Made by a program: the position numbers and the translations under genes. This document shows, piece after piece, positions 42,520 to 55,005 of a stretch of 64,000 nt of DNA (position 1 is the first letter of the stretch; every line of letters starts with the position of its first letter). The notes under the pieces are model-generated. The model saw only the letters and a list, made by a program, of their open reading frames with translations, searched no databases and was not told the DNA's origin. This DNA comes from Mermis nigrescens (lineage: Eukaryota > Nematoda > Enoplea > Mermithida > Mermithidae), in the NCBI GenBank assembly GCA_036768485.1, contig JAVLUZ010000208.1:907070-971069 (forward strand), in the 5' to 3' direction.

Positions 42520-42824
42520 ACAATGTTGTTTCGGAACCAATTCTTTCGGAACCAACTGTTACTGTAAGAAAAAATGAAGCTCATGAAGCTGATGCATAAA
42601 CATTCTAAAATTGGTTAAAAATTAGGAAAAAACTGTTTCCCTAAGCTTGCTTTACACTACTTTACACTTTACACCAGCTTTAAACTTTACACTAGTCCCA
42701 TCAAAATACAACAATATTACCTTAACCCTCACCCACAACTTATATTGCCTTTGTTTCGGAACAAGTTGTTTCGGAACCAGCTGTTACTGTAAAAAATTCG
42801 ATAAAATGCGGAGGAACCCCTTTT
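42520..42824. other. Right-arm-specific subterminal segment
   Basis: Contains three tttcggaaccaa-type words (42529, 42545, 42769) and several TTTACAC words. No match in the left arm. Confidence 0.5.
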
Positions 42825-43023
42825 TCAGGACCCCAAGCCATTTGCGCCCTGGCGCGATCTCGATATTGGGCCAGGGCGCAGATCCGCCTCGTCCACCGCC
42901 CCCGCTTCACCCGGCATCCTATGCTACAACACAGGCCCTGGTTTGTCCAGGCAGGCCAGACTCCTATGTTATAACACTACACACGCTATAAGATAAGGTC
43001 CTAGGGACCCAGGGTATACTACT
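42825..43023 (-). repeat. Polinton right terminal inverted repeat with hairpin
   Basis: Contains block 1 (42964-43023), ending ...tatactact, and block 2 (42825-42879) with the same hairpin arms GCGCCCTGGC (42844-42853) and GCCAGGGCGC (42870-42879). About 65 bp more than in the left terminus separate the blocks. Confidence 0.85.
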
Positions 43024-45253
43024 TCCGAATCCCCCTCACCCACGTGCGATAATCCAATAAAAAAGCAAATTCTCTGGAGAAGTGAGGCAAAATAAATGAC
43101 AAAAGTTAATAAAAAAATAAAATTTTCCGCTTAATTGCTGTTAAATTATAAATAAATTATAGATTAGCTACTTGCTTCCACGCTATTGTAGCATTCATTT
43201 TAAGGTCATTTTGGCTCAATATAGTTCGCTTAAAGTTCATTGAAAGACTACGCAAATCTACTGACCTCCGACCAAGCTGGTGCACCTACCGCTTCTCATT
43301 AAACGGGTGTAGGGAAGGTGGTCAGCTCGGCCACACGGCCACAGTGGAAAGAGCTTGTGAAAAGACTACACGTAAAATATCAGGTTAAATCATAGATCTG
43401 GTCAATTTCAAACACTTTAAGAGAAAATATCACTTTTTCATCCATATTTGACCCTAAGTTTGTCTTTATTTGTCTCGGTCTGGAAATTTTCCAGTTTTTC
43501 ATTCTAAGAGATCTTGAAGCCGGCTAAACCTGGGCAAAAAATCTTAATTTCATTCTTCCTTAATTCACCTAACAAGTGAGTGTTTAGGCAACTTTTATTC
43601 AAATATGTGAAATTGATACAGAATTTAGTGGATTTTAACCTAAATAATAAAATTCTTGCTGTTGACCCCAGATCAGCAGTGCAAGCACAAAGCAATACTA
43701 CTGCTATTTACTCCCTCTTCAATTTTCTAAACTTCATTGAACACATCTAATTTTAAAAATTAAAAGTCATTAAAAAATCGATAAATGGGCGACTAAAAAA
43801 TTTTTAGAAAACGAATAAAAATTAATTAAATCAATAAAAATTTCTTAAAAAGTCAATTGAATGCGCATGGTCATGGTGTTTCGCCTGAAAATACATGTTG
43901 AGTGCTTGAAAAAACTTTTGCTAGATAAAATTGCTCAAAACATGCTCGTATACCTGGCAAATTTCCAAAGATCGATCTGTTTTCGCATTGGATGATTTGC
44001 ATAAGTAGCAAAAATTATTTGTATGAAATTAAAACGCATTAATATAAATTATGCACATCAGTTTTTTTTCAAATGAGAACATTTACTCGTATCGTGTGTA
44101 TAATATATTTATGCTTAACTTAATACACTGTCGATCTATAAAATTCCAGGTGATGAAAAGCGAGGTTTTAAAATTTGAAAATTGCTAAATGAGCGCATTG
44201 ATTTACAATCTAATCCTAATTAAGCGAAAGATATTTTGAAATCTGTTATCCACATTTAAATAAGCAGCAGACATTGCAAAAAAAGAACAACAAACGGACA
44301 TGTAACGAATAGGAAAAAATAATGCAAGGTAAATCTTTAGAATGGCAGATTCAATAATCGACAACTTACTAATTATAATGCATAAAAGATGAAGAATATT
44401 AAGAAGTAAAAAATGATTGACAAAAGGTAGAATTGAAGAAAAATTAAGTGTTATGCGCGAGACATAATTGATGATTAAACAATAAAAGTAATAATAAATT
44501 TCGTTATAAAATTGTAAGAATCATTGATTGCATGTGAACGTGTACCTCTTAAATCGAGCTATCAATAGCTTATTCTCGCTGGGCAATATACAAGTTACCT
44601 TTCTAAAGTAGACTTAAAATTAAGATGAAATGGATACAAAAAAAATTAAATGTTCTAAATTTACAAACTGAAAATTGATTTTAAAAATGTAATAATTCTT
44701 CAAAACAATTTTTTCATTATATGATCATTTTTAAGTTAAAGAACAATGTTTTAGAGTTTTTAAATTTTAATTCTTTTTGCAATTATTTTCGATAATTTTC
44801 CATTAACAGCCAGTTCATTCTTACTATTCTAAGTGGAACAGAAAGAAATGCTTTCGCTTTTGAAATTTCTTTACTGGAAAAAAGTCAATGTTCTCTAAAA
44901 AACTGCCGGAATATATATTTGGTTATTTAACTATAAAATGAACCTGCTTTTTTAGCTTTCTTATAATGCGATACGAATAAATCGGCTGGAAAACTTTTTC
45001 TCGCTTTTTCTACAGCGAAATAACATAGCCCAATTAATTCGAGAAAATACAAAACAGGTCAGACAAACATTTAGAAAAAAAAGTTAGATCGTTTGGGTCG
45101 AGCTGCGTATATTACGTCATTTGTAATATATATTTTGATCATCATTTATGTAGGCATCTGCGGCTTAATAAATAACGAATTTGTTTGTTCAGCATACTAG
45201 ATTTTCGTTGTAATTTTCTAAGAAAGGCTGAAGGAGTCTAAAACAATTACAAA
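43024..45253 (+). other. Upstream region of cysteine-rich gene A (segmental duplication copy A)
   Basis: Alignable by eye with 57430-59735. The first 500 bp contain M2-type repeat sequence. The 3' part is AT-rich putative promoter/5' UTR. No other exon was found; the frame at 43504-43695 shows nothing recognisable. Confidence 0.5.
45105..45128 (+). promoter_or_regulatory. Block conserved upstream of both cysteine-rich genes (copy A)
   Basis: gcgtatattacgtcatttgt lies about 150 bp before the start codon and recurs at 59583-59606 with one change (tatgtca). In copy A it contains TTACGTCA, a CRE/ATF-like core. Conservation amid diverged flanks suggests a regulatory site. Confidence 0.35.
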
Positions 45254-48200
45254 ATGTGGTAAGTTTTTTTATGTTTTTTCAATATTTTAATTCATTAGCG
45301 AAAGAAATGATTTTTATTGAAGAAATTAAAGTATAAAAAAATTAAAAATATTATAAGATTTGAATTTTATGAAGTAAAATCTTCTGAATGTAATCCATTG
45401 AATGTTATATTGTACATATTCTGATTGTTATGCGAGTATAAAAAACCATAAAATCTCCTTACGATTCTGTATTTTCGTTATCATGTACAATATGTACGTA
45501 AGTATGTGCACATTCTTAATGAAGTAGAGACATACACTCTCATATGGAAATAATTCGGACATAGAATTAAGTTAATTTCTAAAAAAGTAGACATGACATC
45601 TAGCTATTCACATTTAAATGCAGGATTTAATATTTCGAAGTGTATTGAACTTTTTGTCAGATTTTCTTGTTTGGTAATCATTTTAAGATAAGCATAATTA
45701 ATTTTTTTATTTTTAACTTTTCATGAGCCACAATGAGGTCATCTATCTTTCTAAAAAGCTTACTAATACACTAAACTGACATGTATTTAGCTTGTTTTCA
45801 TGTTTTTGTGTGTTTGACAATGAGACCAAGCATGGCTGCAGCAGGGGTTCCAAGCACACTTGGGCGTTGGTGAAGGGGGCTTGGTTGGGGGTACGCAATC
45901 CCCCAGAAGGCCGAATACCCCCTCCAGAAACCAAAATACCCCAAAAAAATTTTGTTTGTGTTTTCTCAATTTTTTAATGCAAATAGATAGTGCTCGATGA
46001 GAAACGCTGAAAAATGGCGTTTTCCTCTAAACCACCTTTTTAAGACTATTTTTGATCTTTGAAATATCTTGCAACCCCAGAATTTTAGTGCTGCACACTT
46101 ACGGTTCCAAGGCTTTGAACCCCAGAAGCAAAGAACCTCTTTAAATACCGTCAGTTTCATTTTTAATATTTTTCGTTTTAATTTGAGAATTTTTCATATA
46201 CTAATGAAGTTAAGTGAGAAAAAAATGTATTTTTACGTTTTCATCTATTTGTTTTGCTTTTTCAGCTTTGATATTTTCCTATACACCAAAATCTTCAGAA
46301 TTTCGGCCTCCTTCCACTTATAGTTACAATCAGACGTGTACGTGGGAAAGGGGGAGCTAGAAGGCAGACATTCAAATGAGGGTGGACGTCTAGACTCCAA
46401 ACTGGAAAAATGGGAAATTTACTGGGAAAAATAAAGCAAAATGAAGGCTAAAACCGGATTAAAATTGAAAATTTTCTCCGAAAGTGCTTTAAAAAATTGA
46501 GCGAAAATTGTATAATAATGTAACGCTATTTCAGCGATACCCGTTTTTCAGACCATTTGGCCCAAAAAAACTCGATTTCTGACCTTCTGACCACCACCGA
46601 TCGGCCGTGCTGTGTATCTGTGGTTGGTGGTCCAGACTCAAATATGTAAAAATTGGAAATTTCCTGAGAAGACGGAAATGAATGCCAAAATAATTGCAGG
46701 TTGGAAATTTTCCATAGAAGTGATTGGAATCTTCCGAAACTGTAAAATAAGGTAGTGTTAGCGCTATTTTAGTATTTGTACAGTTTTTAGGCAATTCAGA
46801 ACTAAACAAAGCTTCATTTATGACCTCCTCTGATAGACGGACCCCATTCTCTCATATCAATCATTATGTGCATCTTTAAAAGACTCTCTATTACATCTTG
46901 ATTGCTTAAAAGACTCTTTCTCTGATGATTTTTTCAGCCACCAACGTACCTTTGAAGTTTTTATATGCGTATTGATGTCATTGGTGCTGGTAAAGAATCA
47001 AGAATGCTCTAGTAATGAAGATCATTCTCGTGACCGAACTGAGAAGTATAACACTAATAAATTTTTGCAATTTTCCTGACTTCTTTCAACGAACTGTTGT
47101 AGAAAATACATCACTAGTCAAAATATTGTTTTCCTGAGTAAAATTAGATGTAAGCTAATGTTGTCCATTTTTTTAATATCTATCAATATCTTAGGATTCT
47201 GGTAAAATGACCATTTCTGTCATTTAAATAAGACACGATCATTTTCTGGCAAGTAAAACAACCGCTCAATTCTAAAAATAACAGCCTTCATATGTCGAGA
47301 AATTTTATTTAGATCTGTTTCCTAAATTTTTAAACAAAAATGATCCTTTTTGTAATTTTAATCTTAATTTTTATTCATTTTTTACTCGGGTTGATATTTT
47401 GCTCAAAAAAGTGCACGGCCTTGACAGCTTTCAATCTCTAAATTTTTCATAGTTTTTTTAATATTTGAATTCTGTATTATTACTGACTATTTCGCCTTTA
47501 CAGCATTATTTTGATTTATTATTTATTTAATCACTTTTATAGGGATAATTGTTACTCGTGTCTTACAATCAGATTTCATCCTTAATTCGAGAGCGATCGA
47601 AAAAGTAGGTACAAAGAATTAAATTCAAAGAAGAGTGCAGGGAAGGATTCTAAAATTCTTTGATCAGTAAATTTATGAAACTGAGAATCAATTGACTAAT
47701 GTTTACCTTTAACGATTTTCCTTTAGAAATCGCTCGATTTAATTTCGATGAGTATTTTGGAACGATTCGGTCTATTCTCATTCGTACGCAATGAAACTAA
47801 TTCATTAATAGAGTTTTTTGAAATAATTTTTTGATTTTAAAATTATTTAAGTTTTTCCAATTTGTATGCATTAACATAATTATTGTATTTTTGATATATC
47901 ATTGCTTCCAGCTTCATGCGGCAGAAACAGAACAGAACTTGTCCTCGTGAGTGAAATTAATTATTCAAGCCAGTTCTCTGTGCAATCCGTGTGTTTTACT
48001 CTATTTTGAATTAATGTAATAAAGTTGTTTTCACTGAAAAGACAACGGAATAACAAGTAAGTATTTAATAAGCAGAAAACGGCCACTCTCGTTGAATTAA
48101 CACTTATATTCAATTTTTTGCCCAACGTAATATTTGTATTTTACCATATTTTCATACTGTTTACATTATAATATATCATAGGTAGCGCGTTAGCGCGTAC

Positions 48201-51200
48201 CCATAATATACTTGGGTACCCCCAATATATGTCCCCCTTCACAGCTATAACGGCACACATCTGAGAGGTGCAGTTTTTTTTATAAGGTAGATAATAAAAA
48301 AGCTTAGGACTCCCATTTTTTTCTTGTTTACACTGAATATCGAGCACGTCGTGAGTGTGTAAAGTTTACAACAAAAATTCAAATGATTTGCGAGGGCCAA
48401 TTTTTTTAAAATGTTTTCCCTAATTAGTAGGTTACGAATCTGGTCTTAAAATTTCTTTACACTCATTGGTCGTTGCACAGGAGTGTAAATTGAACGGTTT
48501 TTTACTGTTTTCATGTGCAAGAGCATATCTAACTCAGTTATACATTCTATGCAGTCTGATTGGTTTCAAAAGGTAGACGGTTATAAAATCTAGGGAGTCT
48601 TTTTTATTTTTTTAAAGTAATGATTTCAAAATTTAGCGGCGGTTTACTGTAAAGAGTCTGGGACAAAAAAATTTTTCCCTGCCATATTCTCCACTTAGTA
48701 GATAGAACGTGGTAACTACCTTTAAAATGCGCCTCGTCTTAAGCGCTATACGTCATAATTTATTTTGTTTCTTTACAATCAATATTGCGTTATTAGTGCA
48801 GGTGTAAACTTTACACTGAAAAAATTTTTCCGCCCAGAGCGTCGTGGATGATGAATTTTTTTAAAAAATGTTCTCCATAAGGTCAGAATAACGAATCTGA
48901 CCTTTAAACTTTTCTACAGCTACTCTTTGTTGAGGTATGAAGAGTTGAACTTTGAATTCATAGGTAGCGCGTTAGCACGTACCTATAATATACTTGCGTA
49001 CCCCCAACATATGTCCCCCTCACAGCTATAACGGCACACATCTGAGAGGTGCGGTTTTTTTTAAAAGGTAGATAATAGAAAAACTGAGGACCCCCATTTT
49101 TTGTTTACACCAAATATTGAGCGAGTCGTGAGTGTGTAAAGTTTACACCAAAAAATCCAAATGATTTGCGGAGGGCCAAATTTTTTAAAAAAATGATTTT
49201 ATTGATTAGTAACTTACGAATCTGATCTTAAAATTTCTTTACACTTATTAGTTGCTGCACAGGAGTGTAAATTAGACGGTTTTTTACTGTTTTCATGTGC
49301 ACGAGCATATCTAACTCAGTATTACATTCTATGCAGTCTGATTGATTTCGAAAGGTAGACGGTTATAAAGTCTAGGGGTCTTTTTTATTTTTTTTAAACA
49401 ATATTTTTTAAATTTAGATGCGGTTTATTGTAAACAGTCTGGGACAAAAAAATATTTTTTCTCTGCCATATTCTCCACTTAGTAGACAGAACGTGGTAAA
49501 AACCTTTGAAATGTGCCTCGTCCTAAGCGCTACACGTCAAAGTTTATTTTGTTTCTTTACAATTATTAATGCGTTATTAGTGCAGGTGTAAACTTAACAC
49601 TGAAAAATTTTTTCGTCTAGAGCGTCGTGGATGATGAATTCCGTAAGGTTAGAATAACGAATCTGACCTTTAAACTGTTCTACAGCCACTGTTTGTTGAG
49701 ATATGGAGAGGTGAACTTTGAATTATATATCTATTTTCTAATGCCGATAGATAACTCCGTATTGCATATTGTTTGATCAGAATTTTCTTTTTCAGAGGTT
49801 TTTGACTCGTCTTTAATAAATAATTATATTTCTTATCATAAATGCACTATTCTTAAACTTCAGTAGAATGATGAATATTTTTCAATAATTGACTAAGTAT
49901 TAGAATTCGCCGATTTGTCGAGTTGGTGCAGAGGCTGACGCATCCGTTCTCGCATGCGGGTTTAAAAAAAGACTAATGGTTCAAATCTTCTGAGTACTGA
50001 CTTTTTTCATTTTTTTAATTCTTTCGGCAACATCATGCACTTTCGACTTGTTTATGTCTGCCTCAGACAGAAATGTACTATGGATCAAGGGCTATCTTGT
50101 GTTTACCAGCAAACTTTTCTACAATCAATACGCAATTAGTATCAGGGATTGGATGAGTAAAAAAATAGATTTTGTCCAAGATTTCTCTGCCAACTTTCTC
50201 GATTATGAGTTGGGATGAATTGAATAAAATAGAAATAAAATAACTTTTAAGGGTTACAGGTCGAAACAAGCCGCGTTAAATAAATGTAATATTGAGTTGT
50301 TTATGGCGGTGTAAAGTTCGAAATCTGAGATGTAAAATGGGCGAAAAAGACAAGTTTTTTCGTATTTTGATTGGTAAATCATATCAAATATTTTGCGGAA
50401 CATAAGTTTCGCTCATTCAAGCGCACAATCAAAGGGCTACAAAGTGGCCCGAACCGAATTCATTTACACTCGTTAGGTTCAGATTTTTGAAGTTTTCAAT
50501 GAGGTGGACAGTGGACAATACGTGTTTGTCCATTTTTTGTTCGCCACTGTCTCTGTTCAGAAGTCGGGCGAGGTCGTATAGGATAAAAATAAAGTACGTT
50601 CTAAGGGGTACGCGTAACAGCGAATTGCGTTTGTTTACATCAACATTTAGCTTTTTCGGGAAGTGTAAATTCAAAAAAATAGGGGAGTTAAACGTGTTCC
50701 TGTCTTGTTTTTTCTACCAAGTTCTGGGTTATGAGTCTGGATATAATCTCAAGTCTAAAAATTAACCAGAAACCAAATGTGATATGCCAGTTTGTTTGCA
50801 CTCAACAAGGGTGTGAAGTGGTTTACATCTGATATTTATTTGTCTTCGGTCCATTGTGGAGAATTAATCTTTTCATAAATGTTGATCGTAATATCACAGT
50901 AATATCAGAATTATGAATCCGACTTAAATTTTCTTTACACTCTGTGGTTGTGTAAAGTTTACACTGCATCTTAACTTTAGTTATAGAGCCTTGCGGAAGC
51001 TTAATGTTTTTTCAAAATGTTCTACGTAAAATCAGAATTGGTAATCTGACTGTTAGTTTTCTATACACTTAGTAGTTGTGTAAGGTTTGCACTATTCATT
51101 TGTTGTCAATATGTAGTTTATACTACAAATTTATTTTACTTCCAAATCTGAGCGTTAGTGTTCCTTACACTTGATATTTGCGTAAATTTTATGCTGAAAA

Positions 51201-54200
51201 ACTTTGATCTGTTTAAACAATGTAAGGTTGTCTTGTTTAAAAAGGATAATGCTGATGTTAAGAACAATATTGTTTTCCGCGTTCTTGGACTGCTGCCATT
51301 ATTGTGGCATGTTACTGTATGTGTTTACTGACTGATGTACTGAAATCATGCTAATTAAAAGTAGGGTACTAGCAAAGAAAAATGCTCCGATGGAACAAAA
51401 AAGATGAATATACTTGGAATTGTGGATTATTAAGGATGTAAAAGAAGGGGACTAGGAAAAATCGGATCTAGTATACAATTTACCCCCCAGCGTTTTTAGC
51501 CGGCCGATCCATATAAGCTACAGTAACCAAACTTTACAAGGAGATAGCTATAAGCCTATTGTACTAATCTGGCAAAATTGATTAGCTTACGGTGTAAACT
51601 TGCTGCTTTAAAAAATTACTTTACTTTACTTCAAACTAACTTTAAACTTACTTTTTAAACTTACTTTTAATGTAGGATGTTGATTGAGTTACAAAAAACT
51701 GCTTTGTTTGAAACTCACCGAATCGTTTACAAATTTTTTAGATGCAGTTAGTACGTTGTAAACTATGAGTGTAAAGCAGTTAAATTTACACCGTAAGTTA
51801 ATCAATTTTGCCAGATTAGTACAAGGGCTTGTAGCTATCTCCTTGTAAAGTTTGGTTACTGTAGCTTATATGGATCGGCTAAAAACGCTGGTGGTATACC
51901 TAAAGTTGCGAAATCTGCTAAAAATCACACTTTCTCTAAGCTAAGCAAAAAAATCGAAGTACATTCTGCGGCCAACAGATTAAAATAAATCTTTAACCAT
52001 GAAAATGATTGAAAAAACAGCACGTTAGCTATGCAGTAGCTATGGGAAATGATATTGAGTAAACTAACAGTCTTTCTAAGCCAATTGAATGAAATAGCAA
52101 ACATCGATGCATCCAAGACAACTGAAGAAATTATTGGTTTAAATCAGTAGGAAACGCGAAAGTTGACTTGAAACAGACTAAATGTAAATACAATAGCATT
52201 CCCGTAACGATTGTGTGCACTAATTAATCGGCGCCTTTTTTGCTTGCTATAATGTTCATAACAAAATAAAACAACTTTAAATACAATACCACTTAGTTTT
52301 CTATCAATCAAGATACGAAGCTAGTCAGTGTTGCTACTTGCCAGCAATTTAAAAAAAGTAAACATTATAGATTTCGTTTAATCACTGTTATCTGAAACTT
52401 TTAACATTATTTAAAAAAGACACTTTGTTCGAAGCTGCAGATTATACTCCGATTTTTGCGTTGCTTAGAGAAAGTGTGATTTTTAGCAGATTTTGTGACT
52501 TTAGGTAGATTTTTAGGATCTAATATACGATTTGCCACCCAGCGTTTTTTAGCCGATCCATATAAGCTACAGTACTCAAACTTTACAAGGAGATAGCTAT
52601 AAGCCTATTGTACTAATCTGGCAAAATTGATTAACTTACGGTGTAAACTTACTGCTTTACACTCACAGTTTACAATGTACTAACAGCATCTAAAAATTTG
52701 TAAACGATTCGGTGGGTTTCAAACAAGCAGTTTTTTGTAACTCAATCAGCATCCTACATTAAAAAAAGAAAGTTTAAAAAAGTAAGTTTAAAGTAAGTTT
52801 AAAGTAAAGTAAAGTAAGTTTATTTTAAAGCAGTAAGTTTACACCATAAGTTAATCAGTTTTGCCAGATTAGTACAATAGGCTTATAGCTATCTCCTTGT
52901 AAAGTTTGGTTACTGTAGCTTATACGGATCGGTTAAAAAACGCTGTGGAGGGTAAATTGTATATGTACTAGATCCGATTTTTCCTAGTCCTCTCCTTTTA
53001 CATCCTTAATAATCCACAATTCCAAGTATATTCATCTTTTATGTTCCATCGCAGCATTTTTCTTTGCTAGTGTATAATATATTTGACATACTTTTTATTT
53101 CATGCATATTTTATATTTATTTATTTTATATTTATTCTTCGTCAAGAATGTTCTTTTGCATCGACAAAAGTTTTGAGATTCTTGAAACGCTTTACGGAGC
53201 ATAATTAATTATTCAAGTTATTCAAGTTCTCTCGTTTTCAGCATAAATTTTACAAAATTCCGACGCTTCGCTTCTTATCTCTTAATTAGCCTGTTATATC
53301 ACTATAAGTGTACGAATATAAGAAACAGAGCATTATTTCAAACAACTTTCAACGTAAATTCAACAAAATTTTTGGTGGCGCCAAATGCAACTTAATTTGA
53401 ACAAATTGAAACGTTCTTTCGCAGAACCTGCTGAAAATTTAAAATTTTCGACCTTGTTTCTCACAAATATGTCTAAGATTTCAAACTTAAAAAAACGCAT
53501 ATAAATATGATTCCGAATGAAGGCAGATGAGGTAAAACGGCGAAAAAAGTGCAATTAGGGAAAGTAATAGCGAATGTTCTGATATGTTTTCCATTTGTGA
53601 GGGAAAATCCGCCAGTATCGAATTAAACTTGCAGAATAATACGTGCAGACGATATCTAGTCGTTTTATTACAACTTAAATATTTTATATGCATATTCTAT
53701 TTTTATTTATGTACTTTCTTAAGTTTCACCTTTATATGTACTTTGTTTTAAATTTCATCATTTGGGCCTTTACCTAATTTAGTTCATCAATTCAAGCGTT
53801 GTTTAGATATATTCTTCCATTTGTTTTATTTGCCGAAGCTACCCGTATGTATGTGTAAAATGGAAACTGGCCAACCACGTTACTCAGTGAGCAAAATTTT
53901 ACCCGCACCGCTTCTCCGGATCTTCCTCTTTATTACGCGTGTGTAGTACTAACCGACTCGGGCTCTTGCTCACTTCTGCGCAAGATATCTATTCAGAACA
54001 TGACTGACTACAACATCAACTCCACGGGTTGAACATCAAAATTTACAATTCCCTATTAATCCTTAGCTTCCCTGCTACATTTGCTTTAAAATTTTTGTGT
54101 ATTCGTGCTGTAATTTAGTTACACATTCTATAGATTTAATATTTTATAGTTTTGATTTGATTTTTTCCAATTTTAATTCGAGTCTACGTATTTCTTATGA

Positions 54201-54444
54201 TTTTAAATTTAAATTATTTTAAAGTTTTTCCAATTTAATTTGTATTCGAATTTAGTATTTAATTTTTTCGTCATCAGCCGATGTTCCACTGGTAAATTGC
54301 TCTGTTGATCCATGTCGAGCTGTTTTGTGTCCAAATTATCCGAATGCCAGTTGTGTTGCAAGTTACTGTGGCGGTTGCTATGCCGAATTTTACGTAAATT
54401 TTGAACGAGTAACCGTATACGAGTGCGGCCACGGACCGAAATAA
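45254..54444 (+). CDS. Secreted cysteine-rich protein A, 4 coding exons
   Basis: Exons 45254-45258 (ATGTG), 46938-47045, 47912-47946 and 54278-54444 (TAA). All introns are GT-AG with consistent phases, 315 nt, 104 aa. Residues about 7-20 (FEVFICVLMSLVLV) form a signal peptide, followed by a short polar linker (NQECSSNEDHSRD). Exon 4 encodes the core VNCSVDPCRA, CPNYPNASCV, YCGGCYAEFYVN and a final YECGHG. Most cysteines are shared with paralogue B. The VDPC...CP-YP-A-C...YCGGC pattern resembles small secreted domains I have seen in arthropod and other invertebrate proteins, but I cannot name the function; disulfide-rich extracellular ligand, inhibitor or matrix roles are all possible. Intron 3 is 6.3 kb because of a transposon. 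Exon 1 coding is only 5 nt. Confidence 0.85.
45860..46105 (+). repeat. M1 MITE copy in intron 1 of gene A
   Basis: Starts cacttgggcgttggtgaagg and ends tagtgctgcacacttacgg. Core ttaatgcaaatagatagtgc. Intron 1 of gene B has a related fragment at about 60300-60400, so the insertion may predate the gene duplication. Confidence 0.65.
46345..46640 (-). repeat. M2 MITE copy in intron 1 of gene A
   Basis: Reverse orientation. Blocks ggtctagactcc-like, gggaaatttactgggaaaaa, and gaccaccaccgatcggccgt near the end. Confidence 0.6.
48178..49727. repeat. Tandem duplication of the Y terminus, unit about 780 bp
   Basis: Units 48178-48959 and 48960-49727 are clearly homologous. Each starts ataggtagcgcgttag and contains tcacagctataacggcacac, gtgtaaagtttacac words and agcgtcgtggatgatgaatt. 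The duplicated hairpin end suggests slippage or end-to-end tandem insertion. Confidence 0.85.
49923..50005 (+). ncRNA. tRNA-like Pol III relic (SINE head or tRNA pseudogene)
   Basis: gttggtgcagaggctgacgc resembles a D-arm/A-box. A weak anticodon stem-loop follows, with ttctcgcatgcggg. ggttcaaatctt matches a B box (GGTTCAAATCY). Acceptor and T stems pair poorly, so a functional tRNA is unlikely. Confidence 0.25.
51464..51897. mobile_element. MITE V copy 1 (right end truncated)
   Basis: Begins ggatctagtatacaatttac with a TIR of about 125 bp including cagcgtttttagcc and caaactttacaaggagatag. The last 20-25 bp of the right end and the adjacent target copy are deleted. Confidence 0.75.
52516..52975. 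mobile_element. MITE V copy 2 (complete)
   Basis: 460 bp, ends ggatctaatatacgatttgc and ...tatatgtactagatcc. Flanking octamers gattttta (52508-52515) and gatttttc (52976-52983) match 7/8. An 8-bp duplication with this structure suggests a hAT-related MITE. Confidence 0.8.
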
Positions 54445-54589
54445 TAATTGATTCTTATTCATTGCGTAGCAAAATTACCAATTTTAATTATATTTGTTGA
54501 ATATAACCAACCGTATTTATTCAAATATAATTGACAGTTTATTTATTATTCATTTTTATTTATTATTTATATTTATTCAAATATAATTG

Positions 54590-54985
54590 ACCTCTAATTG
54601 ACAGCGCACCTGCAAAGCTAAAAAAGTTATAGACAGCGCCCTCTAATAGTAAGCGCACCTGCTATTATATGAATGCTGTCCTTAGTTTAATGTGTCTCTT
54701 GAATACAATTTCTTGCCGAAAAGCAGTCCAAACTCAATATAAGGACATGGAATATTATTTTTATGGATAAAATGCCAAAAATAAGACAATTGATGAAGTA
54801 ATTGAGATTGAAATTGTAAAAATATTTCTTAATTTTGTTCAGTAATGAGGAAATTTGATGCTTTTGGGTAAAATCAAATGAAAAAAGTTATTAGCAGCGC
54901 CCTCTAATAGCGCCCTCTAATAGTGCGCGCCCTCTAATCGACAGCGCACCTTCAAGCTGAAAAAGTTATAGACAGCGCGCTGTTT
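54590..54985. repeat. AGCGCCCTCTAATAG minisatellite, two clusters
   Basis: Units such as cagcgccctctaatag and gacagcgcaccttcaa at 54595-54670 and 54895-54985. Present only downstream of gene A; the equivalent sequence after gene B (63.5 kb) lacks it. Confidence 0.7.
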
Positions 54986-55005
54986 ATTAGAATAAATACA
55001 GTAAT

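Larger units (their letters stand above)
51385..53063. mobile_element. Element X copy 2, carrying two MITEs at mirror positions
   Basis: Left edge tccgatggaacaaaaaagat and inverted right edge ttccatcgcagcattttt. Compared with the 0.73-kb copy at 7996-8722, each inverted repeat is interrupted at the same base by one MITE, after gaaaaatc on the left and before gatttttc on the right. Confidence 0.75.
48178..53075 (-). mobile_element. Composite Y-X element inserted in intron 3 of gene A
   Basis: A single roughly 4.9-kb block absent from the paralogous intron of gene B. It starts with the hairpin ataggtagcgcgttagcgcg and ends tttctttgctagt. The 9-mer ataatatat lies on both sides (48168-48176 and about 53078-53086) as a possible target duplication. 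Y sequence is inverted relative to 8.7-12.3 kb. No coding capacity. Confidence 0.65.

Noticed and set aside
42306..42599. Same kind of frames through the right CA tract
   Set aside because: Microsatellite artefact; the only real coding end nearby is the polymerase fragment stopping at 42301.
48178..48200. Helitron 3' hairpin
   Set aside because: A hairpin is present but I could not find the CTRR end or the opposite 5'-TC end at plausible positions, so no Helitron call is made.
54278..54444. Calling the cysteine-rich proteins venom toxins
   Set aside because: Small size, signal peptide and cysteines alone do not show toxicity; no specific toxin family pattern was recognised.
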